DNA from: Virgibacillus aidingensis
GTDB taxonomy: Bacteria; Bacillota; Bacilli; Bacillales; Amphibacillaceae
Length of the DNA: 64,000 nt
Direction of reading: 5' to 3'
Assembly: GCF_010994035.1 (NCBI RefSeq)
Contig: NZ_WIXN01000001.1
Span: 248,001 to 312,000 of the forward strand
The position numbers were made by a program, and so were the translations under genes. Under the pieces are notes generated by a model, which did no database searches, was not told the origin of the DNA, and worked only from the letters and a program-made list of their open reading frames with translations. Numbering within the stretch: the first letter of the stretch is position 1; every line of letters begins with the position of its first letter. Of the stretch, positions 19,279-27,557 are shown one piece after another.

Positions 19279-20523
19279 CTAGCTGCCCTCCTTCATTTCT
19301 TCCAGTATCCTGACGAGGTCAGCTGTATTAGAAAATGGCCTTACCTGCCTGCCGCTTCGCAATTCATTTCCTGTACTGGTAAAAAATAATTCATATCTTC
19401 CGTCTAAATCAATCTCTTCATCTGCTGAAAAGGTTAATACGCGATAGTCTTTGGTGCGCAGTTCAAAAGCAGTGGTTAATGCTTCTTTCTGCTTATTTTT
19501 GTCATAAAAGATAATAAAGTCGCGAATCTCTCTCTTTTTTGTAATTAACCCCTGCTGGATTACTGCCTGCAATAGTACATCTACTTCCGCGGCAAACCCA
19601 ATTGCCGGGATATGCTTATCGTATTGGACTCCTAATTGATCATATCGTCCGCCCATCAAAACGGGTCTGCCTGTATTTTCTACATACCCCTGAAAAATGA
19701 TTCCCGTGTAGTAATCCATATTATTGATGAGGCCAAGGTTCAAAACGACATTATCACTAATTTCATAGGCTTCCAGTACTTTCCATAGTTTAATTAAATT
19801 CTCCAGCTCCTGCTCAAGCGGACCGGGTATGGGAATGGCTTTCACTTGCTTTATAACTTCATCCGGTCTGCCGTACATCATCGGAATTTGTTTTATTGCC
19901 TGTTTCCACTCTGTTTTTATAGGCAAATCCGCAAGAAAAGCCTCTAATTCTGCCAGATTTTTTGATTGAATATAAGATTCCAGCTGTTCCTGCTGTCCGT
20001 TGGATAAAGAAAGGTTCGAGATTAGTTCTTTAGTAAAACCGGCATGGCCTATTTCGATTTTGAAGTTGGCAAAGTTCAAATCCTTCAGCAGGTGAACGGC
20101 CAGCATAATTACTTCTGCATCCACTTCCGGTGTGCTTTTTCCAAGATATTCTATGCCTGCTTGCGTGTGTTCCTTTTGCCCATTCTGTGCTGACAGCTGC
20201 CGGAATACATCCAATATATAAAAATAGCGTTTTTCCTCCTGTAATGGCTGTTTATTCAAAGCTTCCATTCTGGTAATTGGAATGGTAACATCAGGCCTTA
20301 ACACCAGCACTTTCCCTGAGGAATCAATCACCTTAATCATGTCGTCCTTATTTACAGTTCCGGACAGATTGGCGTAAACATCATAAGCTTCAAAGACAGA
20401 GGTTTGAATTTGCTTATAGCCATAAGTTTCAAACCGCTTTCTCAGTTTGGATATGAGGACTTCCCGAATCTGAAAGTCTTCTATTTTGCTGCTATTTTCT
20501 TTATCATATACATAGGGTTGCAC
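19279..20523 (-). CDS. hisZ: ATP phosphoribosyltransferase regulatory subunit
   Basis: A histidyl-tRNA-synthetase-like paralog (414 residues) that lacks aminoacylation function and forms the HisG2-HisZ complex needed by short HisG. Class II motifs remain as degenerate versions (VLRPDVTIPITRM, RYFYILDVFRQ, GGRYDQLG). A GTG at 20523 preceded by AAAGGGGTCATTTC was chosen over an in-frame GTG ten codons upstream. It is the first gene of the his operon, downstream of the repeat cluster at 20545-20576. Confidence 0.92.
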   Translation of the reverse strand: MQPYVYDKENSSKIEDFQIREVLISKLRKRFETYGYKQIQTSVFEAYDVYANLSGTVNKDDMIKVIDSSGKVLVLRPDVTIPITRMEALNKQPLQEEKRYFYILDVFRQLSAQNGQKEHTQAGIEYLGKSTPEVDAEVIMLAVHLLKDLNFANFKIEIGHAGFTKELISNLSLSNGQQEQLESYIQSKNLAELEAFLADLPIKTEWKQAIKQIPMMYGRPDEVIKQVKAIPIPGPLEQELENLIKLWKVLEAYEISDNVVLNLGLINNMDYYTGIIFQGYVENTGRPVLMGGRYDQLGVQYDKHIPAIGFAAEVDVLLQAVIQQGLITKKREIRDFIIFYDKNKQKEALTTAFELRTKDYRVLTFSADEEIDLDGRYELFFTSTGNELRSGRQVRPFSNTADLVRILEEMKEGS

Positions 20524-20544
20524 GAAATGACCCCTTTCCCGTAA

Positions 20545-20576
20545 CTTTATCACTTTATCGCTTTATCTAGATAAAG
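20545..20576. promoter_or_regulatory. Probable his operator: three 8-bp direct repeats plus one inverted copy
   Basis: CTTTATCA, CTTTATCG and CTTTATCT lie in immediate succession, followed by the inverted AGATAAAG. The last two form the perfect palindrome CTTTATCTAGATAAAG (20561-20576). The cluster lies just downstream of the predicted hisZ start point and upstream of divergent hisJ. A TrpR-like regulator of the HisR/YerC family is a plausible ligand, but that is inference. Confidence 0.65.
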
Positions 20577-20588
20577 TTTTATAGTAGT

Positions 20589-20617
20589 ATTTTAATAAGG
20601 ATGTATATAAAAGTCAA
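20589..20617 (-). promoter_or_regulatory. Promoter of the his operon
   Basis: Read on the minus strand: -35 TTGACT (20612-20617), a 17-base spacer and -10 TAAAAT (20589-20594). The predicted start near 20582 places the repeat cluster inside the first 40 transcribed bases. Confidence 0.65.
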
Positions 20618-20637
20618 GGATAACAGGGGGATTTTTT

Positions 20638-21435
20638 ATGTTTGATTATCATACGCACAGTGATTTTTCCGCTGATTGCGAAACACCGATGGAAGAAACG
20701 ATCAGGGAAGCCATTCGGCTTGGGCTGGATGAAATATGCTTTACAGAGCACATTGACTATGATTATCCCGATACATCGATCGTATTTGAATTGGATCTGG
20801 AAGACTATGATAGGAAAATTGCGGAAATGCAGTATCAATACGGAGAGCAATTAACGATTAGAAAGGGAGTTGAAATCGGGATTCAGCCTCACCAGCTAGA
20901 AAGATACAATGATTTAATCGAAAAGGAGCATTTTGAGTTCATCATCTGCTCTATGCATACATCTGACAAGAAAGATCTTCATTCAGGCGCATTTTTTGAA
21001 GGGAAAACACAGGAAGCAGCCTACCAGAAGTATTATGAAGAGCTGCTGTACTGTGTAAAGCATTTTAAAAATTTCCAGGTGCTGGGCCATCTGGATTTGG
21101 TTAAACGGTATAAAAGGCAGGAGAGCAAAAAGGAATTCCATGATATCATTGGGGAAATCTTTAAAGAAATCATCCCGGCCGGTAAAGGGATTGAATTAAA
21201 TACTTCGGGGAAAAGATACGGAATGGACAGCGGGATGCCAAGTACAGACATTTTAAAACTCTACAAAGCACTTGGCGGAGAAATTATTACCCTTGGTTCT
21301 GATTCCCATGTGGAAACAACCCTTGCCTATGGTTTTAAGGAAGCTCTGGAACTGCTTCAGTCCCTTGGATATGAATATGTTTCCACTTTTGAAAATAAAA
21401 GACCTGTCTTTCACCGGATAAAAACGTTGCTGTAA
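20638..21435 (+). CDS. hisJ: Histidinol-phosphatase, PHP type
   Basis: A 265-residue PHP-domain phosphatase converting histidinol phosphate to histidinol, the step missing from the monofunctional HisB operon. Metal motifs: DYHTHSDFSADC at the start, CFTEHIDYDYP, a central ICSMHTS, GHLDLVKRY and the late GSDSHV. It is divergent from hisZ and separated by 114 bases that hold the shared repeat cluster, so co-regulation with the operon is likely. The start follows AGGGGGATTTTTT. Confidence 0.94.
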   Translation: MFDYHTHSDFSADCETPMEETIREAIRLGLDEICFTEHIDYDYPDTSIVFELDLEDYDRKIAEMQYQYGEQLTIRKGVEIGIQPHQLERYNDLIEKEHFEFIICSMHTSDKKDLHSGAFFEGKTQEAAYQKYYEELLYCVKHFKNFQVLGHLDLVKRYKRQESKKEFHDIIGEIFKEIIPAGKGIELNTSGKRYGMDSGMPSTDILKLYKALGGEIITLGSDSHVETTLAYGFKEALELLQSLGYEYVSTFENKRPVFHRIKTLL

Positions 21436-21787
21436 GCATACTAATCTCTGACAAAGGGAAATAGTTTCCGCATAAAAGTTTTAAACTGTTTATCTGTGGT
21501 AAAATAAACGGGACAAGGATCAGGTGCTTCATCCGGGGCAACTGACGAGTACCGGGATGCTGATATATTTTCATGAGCGCTGCTCCATTTCTCCTAAATC
21601 TGATATATCGGAGTGACAACTGAAATATTGCCGTAGGCGCGATAACCATCCGGTAAACTCGCATTTTGCTGTTGCCTGGGGCCTGATTTAAGTTATTAGA
21701 ATAAACGGGTCAAGGGGAGCGGGACTATGTTTGTAAGCTCGTCCCATCGTAAGAATATACCCCCGCATCCCGAGTGAGGGGCTGGAT
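21436..21787. other. Intergenic stretch with repeat copy C
   Basis: About 350 bases without a supported gene. 21712-21756 carries a diverged copy of the repeat found at 11563 and 12629 (ending AGCTCGTCCCATCGTAAGA). No clear promoter was identified. Confidence 0.5.
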
Positions 21788-22594
21788 GTGAGACAATTAA
21801 ACATCAAGAAGCTAACATTGGTCAGTTTCATTATTTTTGGATCGCTCTTTTTGCTTGGAGCGCCTTACAAAGCTGAAGAGAATATCACAGAACCTGCCGT
21901 ATTTGTCCACGGATACAAAGGTACTTTCTTCTCCTTTGGATTTATGCTGTACCGATTTGAAAATATATACGAGATCGGAAATAAAGTGCTTGTCTTTTAT
22001 GTCGGCGAAAATGGGGAAATACAGGAGTATTATTTGAATAACAACAGCAGCGGTCCACAATTTGTGCAGGTAGTATTTGAAAACAACCGGGCAGATTTTG
22101 AAGATACCGCAGGCTGGCTTGCCGACGTGCTTCATTCATTGAAAAATAACTATGGAACAGAAAGCGTAAACTTGGTGGGTCACTCGATGGGCGGGATTGT
22201 TTCCTTGAAATATATCATGCAGTACCAGAGTGAAGATTATCCGGAGGTAAAAAAATTCATTGCATTGGGAGCCCCGTTTGCCGGTATTCTAAGCCAGGAA
22301 TATTTTCAGATTCACCATGACCCTGCAGCAGAGGATTTAAAACCCGATTCAGCCGGGTTTCAATTATTGGAAGCAGGAACATTTCCGAAAAAAACCCAAG
22401 TGTTGAATATTGGCAGCACAGGGGACACAGTAGCAGATACAGATAGTGTTCAAGCATTGGAAAATTACGTACCGGAAGAGCAAATGGAGGAAATAATAAT
22501 TAAGGATAACGACATGGGTCATAGCCACCTGCATCATAGCGGACAAGTTGATAAAATTATTTCTTCTTTTCTGTGGCAAGATGATGCAGAATGA
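21788..22594 (+). CDS. Exported alpha/beta hydrolase, DUF915-like
   Basis: A 268-residue serine hydrolase with an N-terminal hydrophobic export signal (about residues 9-29). The alpha/beta hydrolase core shows FVHGYKG (oxyanion hole) near residue 38 and the nucleophile elbow GHSMGG near 131. A late Asp (STGDTVAD) and His (GHSHLHHSG) complete a plausible triad. These features match the DUF915 group of Gram-positive lipase-like proteins. The GTG start has GAGGGG upstream. The substrate is unknown. Confidence 0.8.
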   Translation: MRQLNIKKLTLVSFIIFGSLFLLGAPYKAEENITEPAVFVHGYKGTFFSFGFMLYRFENIYEIGNKVLVFYVGENGEIQEYYLNNNSSGPQFVQVVFENNRADFEDTAGWLADVLHSLKNNYGTESVNLVGHSMGGIVSLKYIMQYQSEDYPEVKKFIALGAPFAGILSQEYFQIHHDPAAEDLKPDSAGFQLLEAGTFPKKTQVLNIGSTGDTVADTDSVQALENYVPEEQMEEIIIKDNDMGHSHLHHSGQVDKIISSFLWQDDAE

Positions 22595-22854
22595 CTTACA
22601 ATATAACAGATGATGTTATGTGTGCGTTAAAAAGATTCAAGCGAAAAATACTTGATTTGGCACACGGGAAAAATATATATTTTTTGTTGTCAGGAAAGAA
22701 TAATTTTATTCAATTGTATAGCGCATGGTCCGAAATAGGACTCTCCAAGTAGTGCTGAGGCTTGCACGTCACGGCTTAAGGGCTTTGGGAAGGAAAAACA
22801 CACTTTCAGAATCCCTTTAGTGAAAGCCAAGTTTTCTATAAAGGAATGATACAG
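22595..22854. other. Intergenic stretch upstream of murB
   Basis: Around 260 bases of mixed composition with a GC-richer middle section (about 22720-22800). No gene, promoter or terminator could be supported. Confidence 0.4.
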
Positions 22855-23775
22855 GTGTCAAATGGTCATCATATTTACGATAAATTAATTCATATTACAG
22901 CAAAGAAAAATGTGATGGTGGATGAACAGTTAAAAAATCATACCTACACGCATCTTGGCGGAAAAGCCGACTTTTTAGTAAGACCTGAAACCTATGAACA
23001 AGTACAGGAAATTGTTAAACTGGCAAATAAAGAAAATGTCGCCTTTACCCTGCTGGGGAATGGATCAAATTTAATTGTCAAGGATGGCGGTATACGCGGG
23101 ATTGTTATGAACCTCCAGCAATTAACAGATATAAAAGTGGATAACACTACTATCATTGCACAAAGCGGCGCAAGGATTATTGATGTTTCCAGAGAAGCCC
23201 TGAATGAAAAGTTAACAGGTCTGGAGTTTGCCTGCGGTATTCCCGGCTCTGTCGGCGGCGCTTTGTTTATGAATGCCGGGGCTTATGGCGGTGAAATAAA
23301 AGATGTATTAACGAGCACGACAGTCGTTGACAGAGAGGGAGACCTGCTTACACTGACAGCAGATGAACTGGACCTTGATTACCGTACAAGTAATATACCT
23401 GATAAAGGATACATTGTGCTTGAAGCCACCTTTGAACTGAAGCCGGGGAATTACGGGGATATAAAGGCAGTAATGGATGATCTGACATATAAAAGAGAGT
23501 CTAAGCAGCCGCTGGAATATCCGTCCTGCGGCAGCGTATTCAAACGTCCCCCGGGTTATTTTGCCGGAAAGCTGATTCAGGACAGCAAGCTTCAGGGCAG
23601 TCAAATCGGCGGTGCCGAGGTATCTAAAAAACATGCCGGATTTATCGTAAATAAGGACGGAGCAACAGCTACAGAATATATTGCTTTAATCCATCATATA
23701 CAGGCAACCGTGGAAGAAAAGTTTGGAGTGAAATTGGAAAGGGAAGTTAAAATTATCGGTGAAGATCCAAAATAA
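22855..23775 (+). CDS. murB: UDP-N-acetylenolpyruvoylglucosamine reductase
   Basis: An FAD- and NADPH-dependent enzyme completing UDP-MurNAc synthesis for peptidoglycan. At 306 residues it is a type IIa MurB of normal length. Motifs: [29 protein letters not shown], the FAD-site [27 protein letters not shown], and the catalytic-Ser region [10 protein letters not shown], with AGFIVN near the end. The GTG at 22855 gives proper spacing from AAAGGA; an ATG three codons upstream sits too close to it. It converges on ehuA across a long hairpin. Confidence 0.94.
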   Translation: MSNGHHIYDKLIHITAKKNVMVDEQLKNHTYTHLGGKADFLVRPETYEQVQEIVKLANKENVAFTLLGNGSNLIVKDGGIRGIVMNLQQLTDIKVDNTTIIAQSGARIIDVSREALNEKLTGLEFACGIPGSVGGALFMNAGAYGGEIKDVLTSTTVVDREGDLLTLTADELDLDYRTSNIPDKGYIVLEATFELKPGNYGDIKAVMDDLTYKRESKQPLEYPSCGSVFKRPPGYFAGKLIQDSKLQGSQIGGAEVSKKHAGFIVNKDGATATEYIALIHHIQATVEEKFGVKLEREVKIIGEDPK

Positions 23776-23781
23776 AACAGC

Positions 23782-23831
23782 GGGACGGTTCTCCTGTCGC
23801 AGACTTCTGCAACAGGAGAACCGTCCCTTTG
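23782..23831. terminator. Long bidirectional hairpin between murB and ehuA
   Basis: GGGACGGTTCTCCTGT (23782-23797) pairs perfectly with ACAGGAGAACCGTCCC (23812-23827), and an inner GCAG/CTGC extends the stem. A short T-run follows on the plus strand. It may be both terminator and a dispersed palindromic repeat. Confidence 0.75.
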
Positions 23832-23833
23832 TT

Positions 23834-24604
23834 TCAGCTGCGGAAACGGTGCAGGAAACTTTGCAGCCGTTCGTTTTTGGAGTGTTCGATGACTTCGCTT
23901 GCAGTTCCTTCTTCGGCTATGACGCCTTCATCAAGAAACAGCACTTTATCAGCTACGTCGAGTGCGAAGTCCATCTCGTGGGTCACAAGCACCATGGCCA
24001 TCTCACCCTCTTTTGCGATGTCACGAATTACCTCCAGCACCTCACCGACAAGCTCGGGATCCAGGGCAGAGGTTACCTCATCAAATAACATGATTTTCGG
24101 CCGCATTACCAGCGCTCTGGCCATCGCAACACGCTGCTTCTGACCGCCTGATAACTGGTTTGGGTAGTTATCCAGCTTGTCTCCCAGTCCCACTTTTTCC
24201 AGCATTTGAATAGAACGCTCGCGTGCTTCTTCTTTATCTTCTTTTTTAACATGAATTGGTGCAGTCATGCAATTTTCCAAAATAGTCATATGCGGGAATA
24301 AATTAAAGTGCTGAAATACCATACCAATATCCCCGCGGACTTCCCGAAGATGCTTTTCGTTTGCCTTGACCATTTTTCCGTTCTTTTCCATTTTCCAAAG
24401 ATTAACACCGTCCACAATAATATCTCCGGAAGTAGGAACTTCCAGTGTCATCAGCATGCGGATAATGGTTGTTTTCCCGGAACCGCTCGGCCCGATAACT
24501 GCAATTTTTTCCGCCGGCTTGATATTAAGATCAATGCCTTTTAAAACTTTTACATCCCCAAAAGATTTGTGTATATCTTTAAACTCAACAATAGGTTCTG
24601 TCAT
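23834..24604 (-). CDS. ehuA: Ectoine/hydroxyectoine-type ABC transporter ATPase EhuA
   Basis: A 256-residue polar-amino-acid-family ABC ATPase. It has Walker A GPSGSGKTT at about residue 38, signature LSGGQKQRVAMARAL, Walker B IMLFDEVTSALDPE and the switch VLVTHEMDFAL. It is the last gene of a minus-strand ehuB-ehuC-ehuD-ehuA cluster and directly abuts ehuD. The substrate assignment rests mainly on the EhuB-like binding protein of the cluster. Confidence 0.85.
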   Translation of the reverse strand: MTEPIVEFKDIHKSFGDVKVLKGIDLNIKPAEKIAVIGPSGSGKTTIIRMLMTLEVPTSGDIIVDGVNLWKMEKNGKMVKANEKHLREVRGDIGMVFQHFNLFPHMTILENCMTAPIHVKKEDKEEARERSIQMLEKVGLGDKLDNYPNQLSGGQKQRVAMARALVMRPKIMLFDEVTSALDPELVGEVLEVIRDIAKEGEMAMVLVTHEMDFALDVADKVLFLDEGVIAEEGTASEVIEHSKNERLQSFLHRFRS

Positions 24605-25315
24605 TTATACCACCGTCCCTTTTTGCGTACTGGATAACGCTGCTTTTTTATCAAATCGACGATTCATTCTCTTTTCCAGTTTACTGATTAAAATAGCAGA
24701 AGGATAGCTTAAGATTAGGAAAAGGATACCTACAATGGTTAATGGCTCCAAATAAGCCCAGTATTGCGAACCATAGCTTTGAGCCATATGCAGGATACCT
24801 ACAACACCGATCGTTGATGCCAGCGGTACTTCCTTAAACAGGATGATTAAGTAGTTGCCAAGCATCGGAATAGTTGGCGGCACTGCTTGCGGTAATATAA
24901 TCTTCGTCCATTTATCATAAAGAGAATAATTTAAAGCAGTAGAAGCTTCCCATTGTCCTTTATCCACGCCTTCGATTCCTGAGCGGTATACTTCTCCGAT
25001 ATACGTGCTGAAATGCAGGCCGAGTCCTAGCACCGCACTTGTAAATGGGTCCAGTGTCATTCCTACATAAGGAACTACCGGCCAGGCAAAATAAATGAAA
25101 AATAACTGAACGAGCGGTGGTGTCGAACGGATAAATTCCATAATCCATGTAACCGTCCAGCTGATTGGTTTGAATGGAATTCTTCTTAAAAAGACCCATA
25201 CAAAACCAAAAATAAGTGCAAATAAATAGCTTGCGATCGTAAGTCCGATTGTAATACCTAATCCTGATGCAACGAGAGGGAGCGCATCAAAAAAGGTTTC
25301 CCAGCTCCAATTCAT
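24605..25315 (-). CDS. ehuD: ABC transporter permease EhuD
   Basis: A 236-residue HisM-type permease with about five membrane helices and the EAA coupling loop (GQWEASTALNYSLYDKW, then LPQAVPPTIP). It forms the transmembrane channel with EhuC. The start codon overlaps the ehuC stop (TAATG). Confidence 0.85.
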   Translation of the reverse strand: MNWSWETFFDALPLVASGLGITIGLTIASYLFALIFGFVWVFLRRIPFKPISWTVTWIMEFIRSTPPLVQLFFIYFAWPVVPYVGMTLDPFTSAVLGLGLHFSTYIGEVYRSGIEGVDKGQWEASTALNYSLYDKWTKIILPQAVPPTIPMLGNYLIILFKEVPLASTIGVVGILHMAQSYGSQYWAYLEPLTIVGILFLILSYPSAILISKLEKRMNRRFDKKAALSSTQKGTVV

Positions 25316-25983
25316 TAGCTAGCCACCCCTTTCTTGGAAATGCTCTCCGCTTTGCGCACTAAGAAAATTAACGGCAATGCAAGAATAAAGTAGAATAGAA
25401 GTACTAATAAATACACGGTTGGCGCCATGGATAAGTCATTGCTCCTCAGTATATTTCCGTAATAGAAAATATCGTTCAAGCCAATTAAATATACTAATGA
25501 AGTCGCTTTAAGCATTTGAATAAGGTAGTTTCCGAATTCGGGCAGCATCATACGGACTGCCTGCGGAAGTATGATGAGTCTCATTCGCTGAAAACTGGAC
25601 ATGTTCAGCGCTGTAGCAGCTTCTGTCTGTCCCTTTGCCACTGCCAGAATAGAGCCGCGCACAATTTCAGACATGTATGCCCCATAGTTTAAAGCAATGG
25701 CGATAACCCCAATCCACCAGTTGCTTCCAAGCTCAATCCCGAACAGCATTGGTACGGCATAATAGAGCCAGAACAGCTGAACAATTAATGAAGTACCGCG
25801 AAAGACTTCAATATAGAATCCTGTGAATTTTCTCAGTACAATATTATTTGATAACCTGCACAGCCCTGCAATAAATGCCATCAAATACCCAAAAAAAGCA
25901 GATGCGATAAGTACGCTTACGGTAACACCCAATCCGCGCATTAAATCCGGAAAAACTTCTGCGATAACATTAATCTTGATCAC
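25315..25983 (-). CDS. ehuC: ABC transporter permease EhuC (start uncertain)
   Basis: A HisM-type permease of about 222 residues, partner of EhuD. The EAA loop is GQTEAATALNMSSFQRMR followed by LPQAVRMMLPEFGN. The frame stays open to a TTG at 26055, but family alignment begins near residue 25 of that frame. There the GTG (25983) is fused directly to AAAGGA, and an ATT at 25974 is the codon at ideal spacing (8 bases) from AAAGGAG. The true start therefore needs checking. Confidence 0.82.
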   Translation of the reverse strand: MIKINVIAEVFPDLMRGLGVTVSVLIASAFFGYLMAFIAGLCRLSNNIVLRKFTGFYIEVFRGTSLIVQLFWLYYAVPMLFGIELGSNWWIGVIAIALNYGAYMSEIVRGSILAVAKGQTEAATALNMSSFQRMRLIILPQAVRMMLPEFGNYLIQMLKATSLVYLIGLNDIFYYGNILRSNDLSMAPTVYLLVLLFYFILALPLIFLVRKAESISKKGVAS

Positions 25984-26106
25984 TCCTTTATACTTTGATG
26001 GAAAGCTGACCCAGTCAGGTTTCCGGAGGGACTGTAAAAACATGGTTTGTCTCAAGTCAACTGCGTGGTGCAGCTGTTATAACATAAACTTTTTCATTTC
26101 ATATAA

Positions 26107-26145
26107 ATAGGGTCAAACTCCCTTAGGCGGGGAGCAAGACCCTAT
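26107..26145 (-). terminator. Hairpin between ehuB and ehuC
   Basis: ATAGGGTC / GACCCTAT (26107-26114 with 26138-26145) plus an inner CTCCC/GGGAG stem. No T-run follows on the minus strand. It looks like a partial terminator or mRNA-stabilising stem after the binding-protein gene. Confidence 0.6.
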
Positions 26146-26184
26146 GGAGTGTGTATAGATTTATATTACTGATTCACTTTGGAA

Positions 26185-27090
26185 TTAATAGTTCTCTCCG
26201 CTGCATACGGACTCTGCAGTAACTTCGCCTACTTCTACCATGTTATCTACAAATCCGTTTGCTTCCAATAGCTCCTGGACAGTTCCATCTTCTTTTAACT
26301 CATTCAATTTTTCATTATACGCATCCCGAAGCTCTTCATTTTCCAAACTGAACGCTGCTGCCCCGTAGCTTGGAACACCTTCAACATCCGGCTGTTCAAA
26401 ATCGTCTACGAACTCTAGTGAATCCCCGGCTGTTTCCATCGCCATGCGCAGCGTCATTTCTGTTGCTGTTGTAACATCAGCTCTGTCAGATTCTACAGCC
26501 GAGAAAGTAGAAGGGATATCTGAAGCTGTCGTGATTTGGTCGTCACTTACATCATGCGCTTCCAGGAAACCAATCTCTGTTGCGCCGGCCATCACGGATA
26601 CCCGTATGTCAGGATTAGCTGCAATGTCATCATAACTGTGAATATCAAGCGGATTGCCAGCTTGCACTACAAGTCCTTCTCCATAAACCATCTCAGGTTC
26701 TGCAAATAGGGCATTTTCGCAACGATCCGGAGTAATTGCCATACCAGCAGTTACTACGTCAAACTGATTGGCTTGCAGTCCCGGAATAAGGGAACCAAAA
26801 TCGGCCAATTGGGAATCCATTTCTTCAATCCCAAGCTCTGCAAATACCGCTGCTGCAATGTCAACAGCCGCACCTTTTAGTTCTCCATCTTCGCCTTCAT
26901 AAGCATAAGGCTCTTCATTTGCAAAGCCAATTGTCACTACACCTTCTTCCTGGAGTTCCGCCAGTTTGCCTTCTCCTTCTGAACCGCCGCTGTTTTCACC
27001 GTCGCCGCCGTTTCCTTCATCATCCCCGCCACAAGCAGCGATTACACCAACTGTTAAAATAAGTATTGCCATTAATAGTATTTTCTTCAT
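26185..27090 (-). CDS. ehuB: Ectoine/hydroxyectoine-binding lipoprotein EhuB
   Basis: A 301-residue class II solute-binding lipoprotein with lipobox VIAAC (Cys at residue 20) and a Gly/Glu/Asp-rich linker. The bilobal SBP_bac_3 domain begins TIGFANEEPYAY. The segment LIPGLQANQFDVVTAGMAIT followed by PDRCE closely fits EhuB proteins, which bind ectoine and hydroxyectoine through an aromatic cage and an Arg. Family membership is seen from the sequence; specificity is inferred. It is the first gene of the cluster, with GGGAGGTAATTAGTTAAAG before the ATG. Confidence 0.86.
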   Translation of the reverse strand: MKKILLMAILILTVGVIAACGGDDEGNGGDGENSGGSEGEGKLAELQEEGVVTIGFANEEPYAYEGEDGELKGAAVDIAAAVFAELGIEEMDSQLADFGSLIPGLQANQFDVVTAGMAITPDRCENALFAEPEMVYGEGLVVQAGNPLDIHSYDDIAANPDIRVSVMAGATEIGFLEAHDVSDDQITTASDIPSTFSAVESDRADVTTATEMTLRMAMETAGDSLEFVDDFEQPDVEGVPSYGAAAFSLENEELRDAYNEKLNELKEDGTVQELLEANGFVDNMVEVGEVTAESVCSGENY

Positions 27091-27117
27091 CTTTAACTAA
27101 TTACCTCCCTGTCATAT

Positions 27118-27240
27118 TTAAAACGATAATGTTGTGTTGCCATAAGGTGATGTGAACAACGAAACATTAGCTCTTAAAGATGCTTCGTTCTTACCTTTTT
27201 CATTTTTAGCCGGTATCCACAGGCATTTTTTCCTAGGCAT
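27118..27240 (-). CDS. Possible 40-residue small ORF upstream of ehuB
   Basis: On the minus strand an ATG at 27240 with GAGGTGATCA before it opens a frame of 40 codons (MPRKKCLWIPAKNEKGKNE...) ending 27 bases before ehuB. It has no recognised family. A leader or small regulatory peptide is possible, but chance occurrence is not excluded. Confidence 0.25.
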   Translation of the reverse strand: MPRKKCLWIPAKNEKGKNEASLRANVSLFTSPYGNTTLSF

Positions 27241-27557
27241 TGATCACCTCATTAAATTAGATTCATAGATTTCCGGATGCGGATAAAAACAGTTATATTA
27301 AAATGTTACAGGGATATTTCAAGCTATTCAAACCTTGTATTTTTAGATAATTAGAAATTAACCTTTATATTTTGCAATGAATGTAATGAGAATTAATTAT
27401 ATAAAGACATGCTCATGTATATTCCATTTATCTTCCATATCCCCAACATTTGATAAAAAAGAACAATAAAAATGGGCCCTCCCGCCCCGAAAAACGATAG
27501 ACAAATAATTAAAAAGAAAGTACCATGAAAATAACAATATTGCCTAGGAGGTTTGGA
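27241..27557. other. AT-rich gap between divergent ehuB and the panE-like gene
   Basis: Around 320 bases, strongly AT-rich, that should hold both divergent promoters. No clear consensus promoter or operator could be picked with confidence. Confidence 0.4.

Noticed and set aside
19279-20523. Histidyl-tRNA synthetase
   Set aside because: Degenerate class II motifs and a position ahead of a short-form hisG identify it as HisZ.
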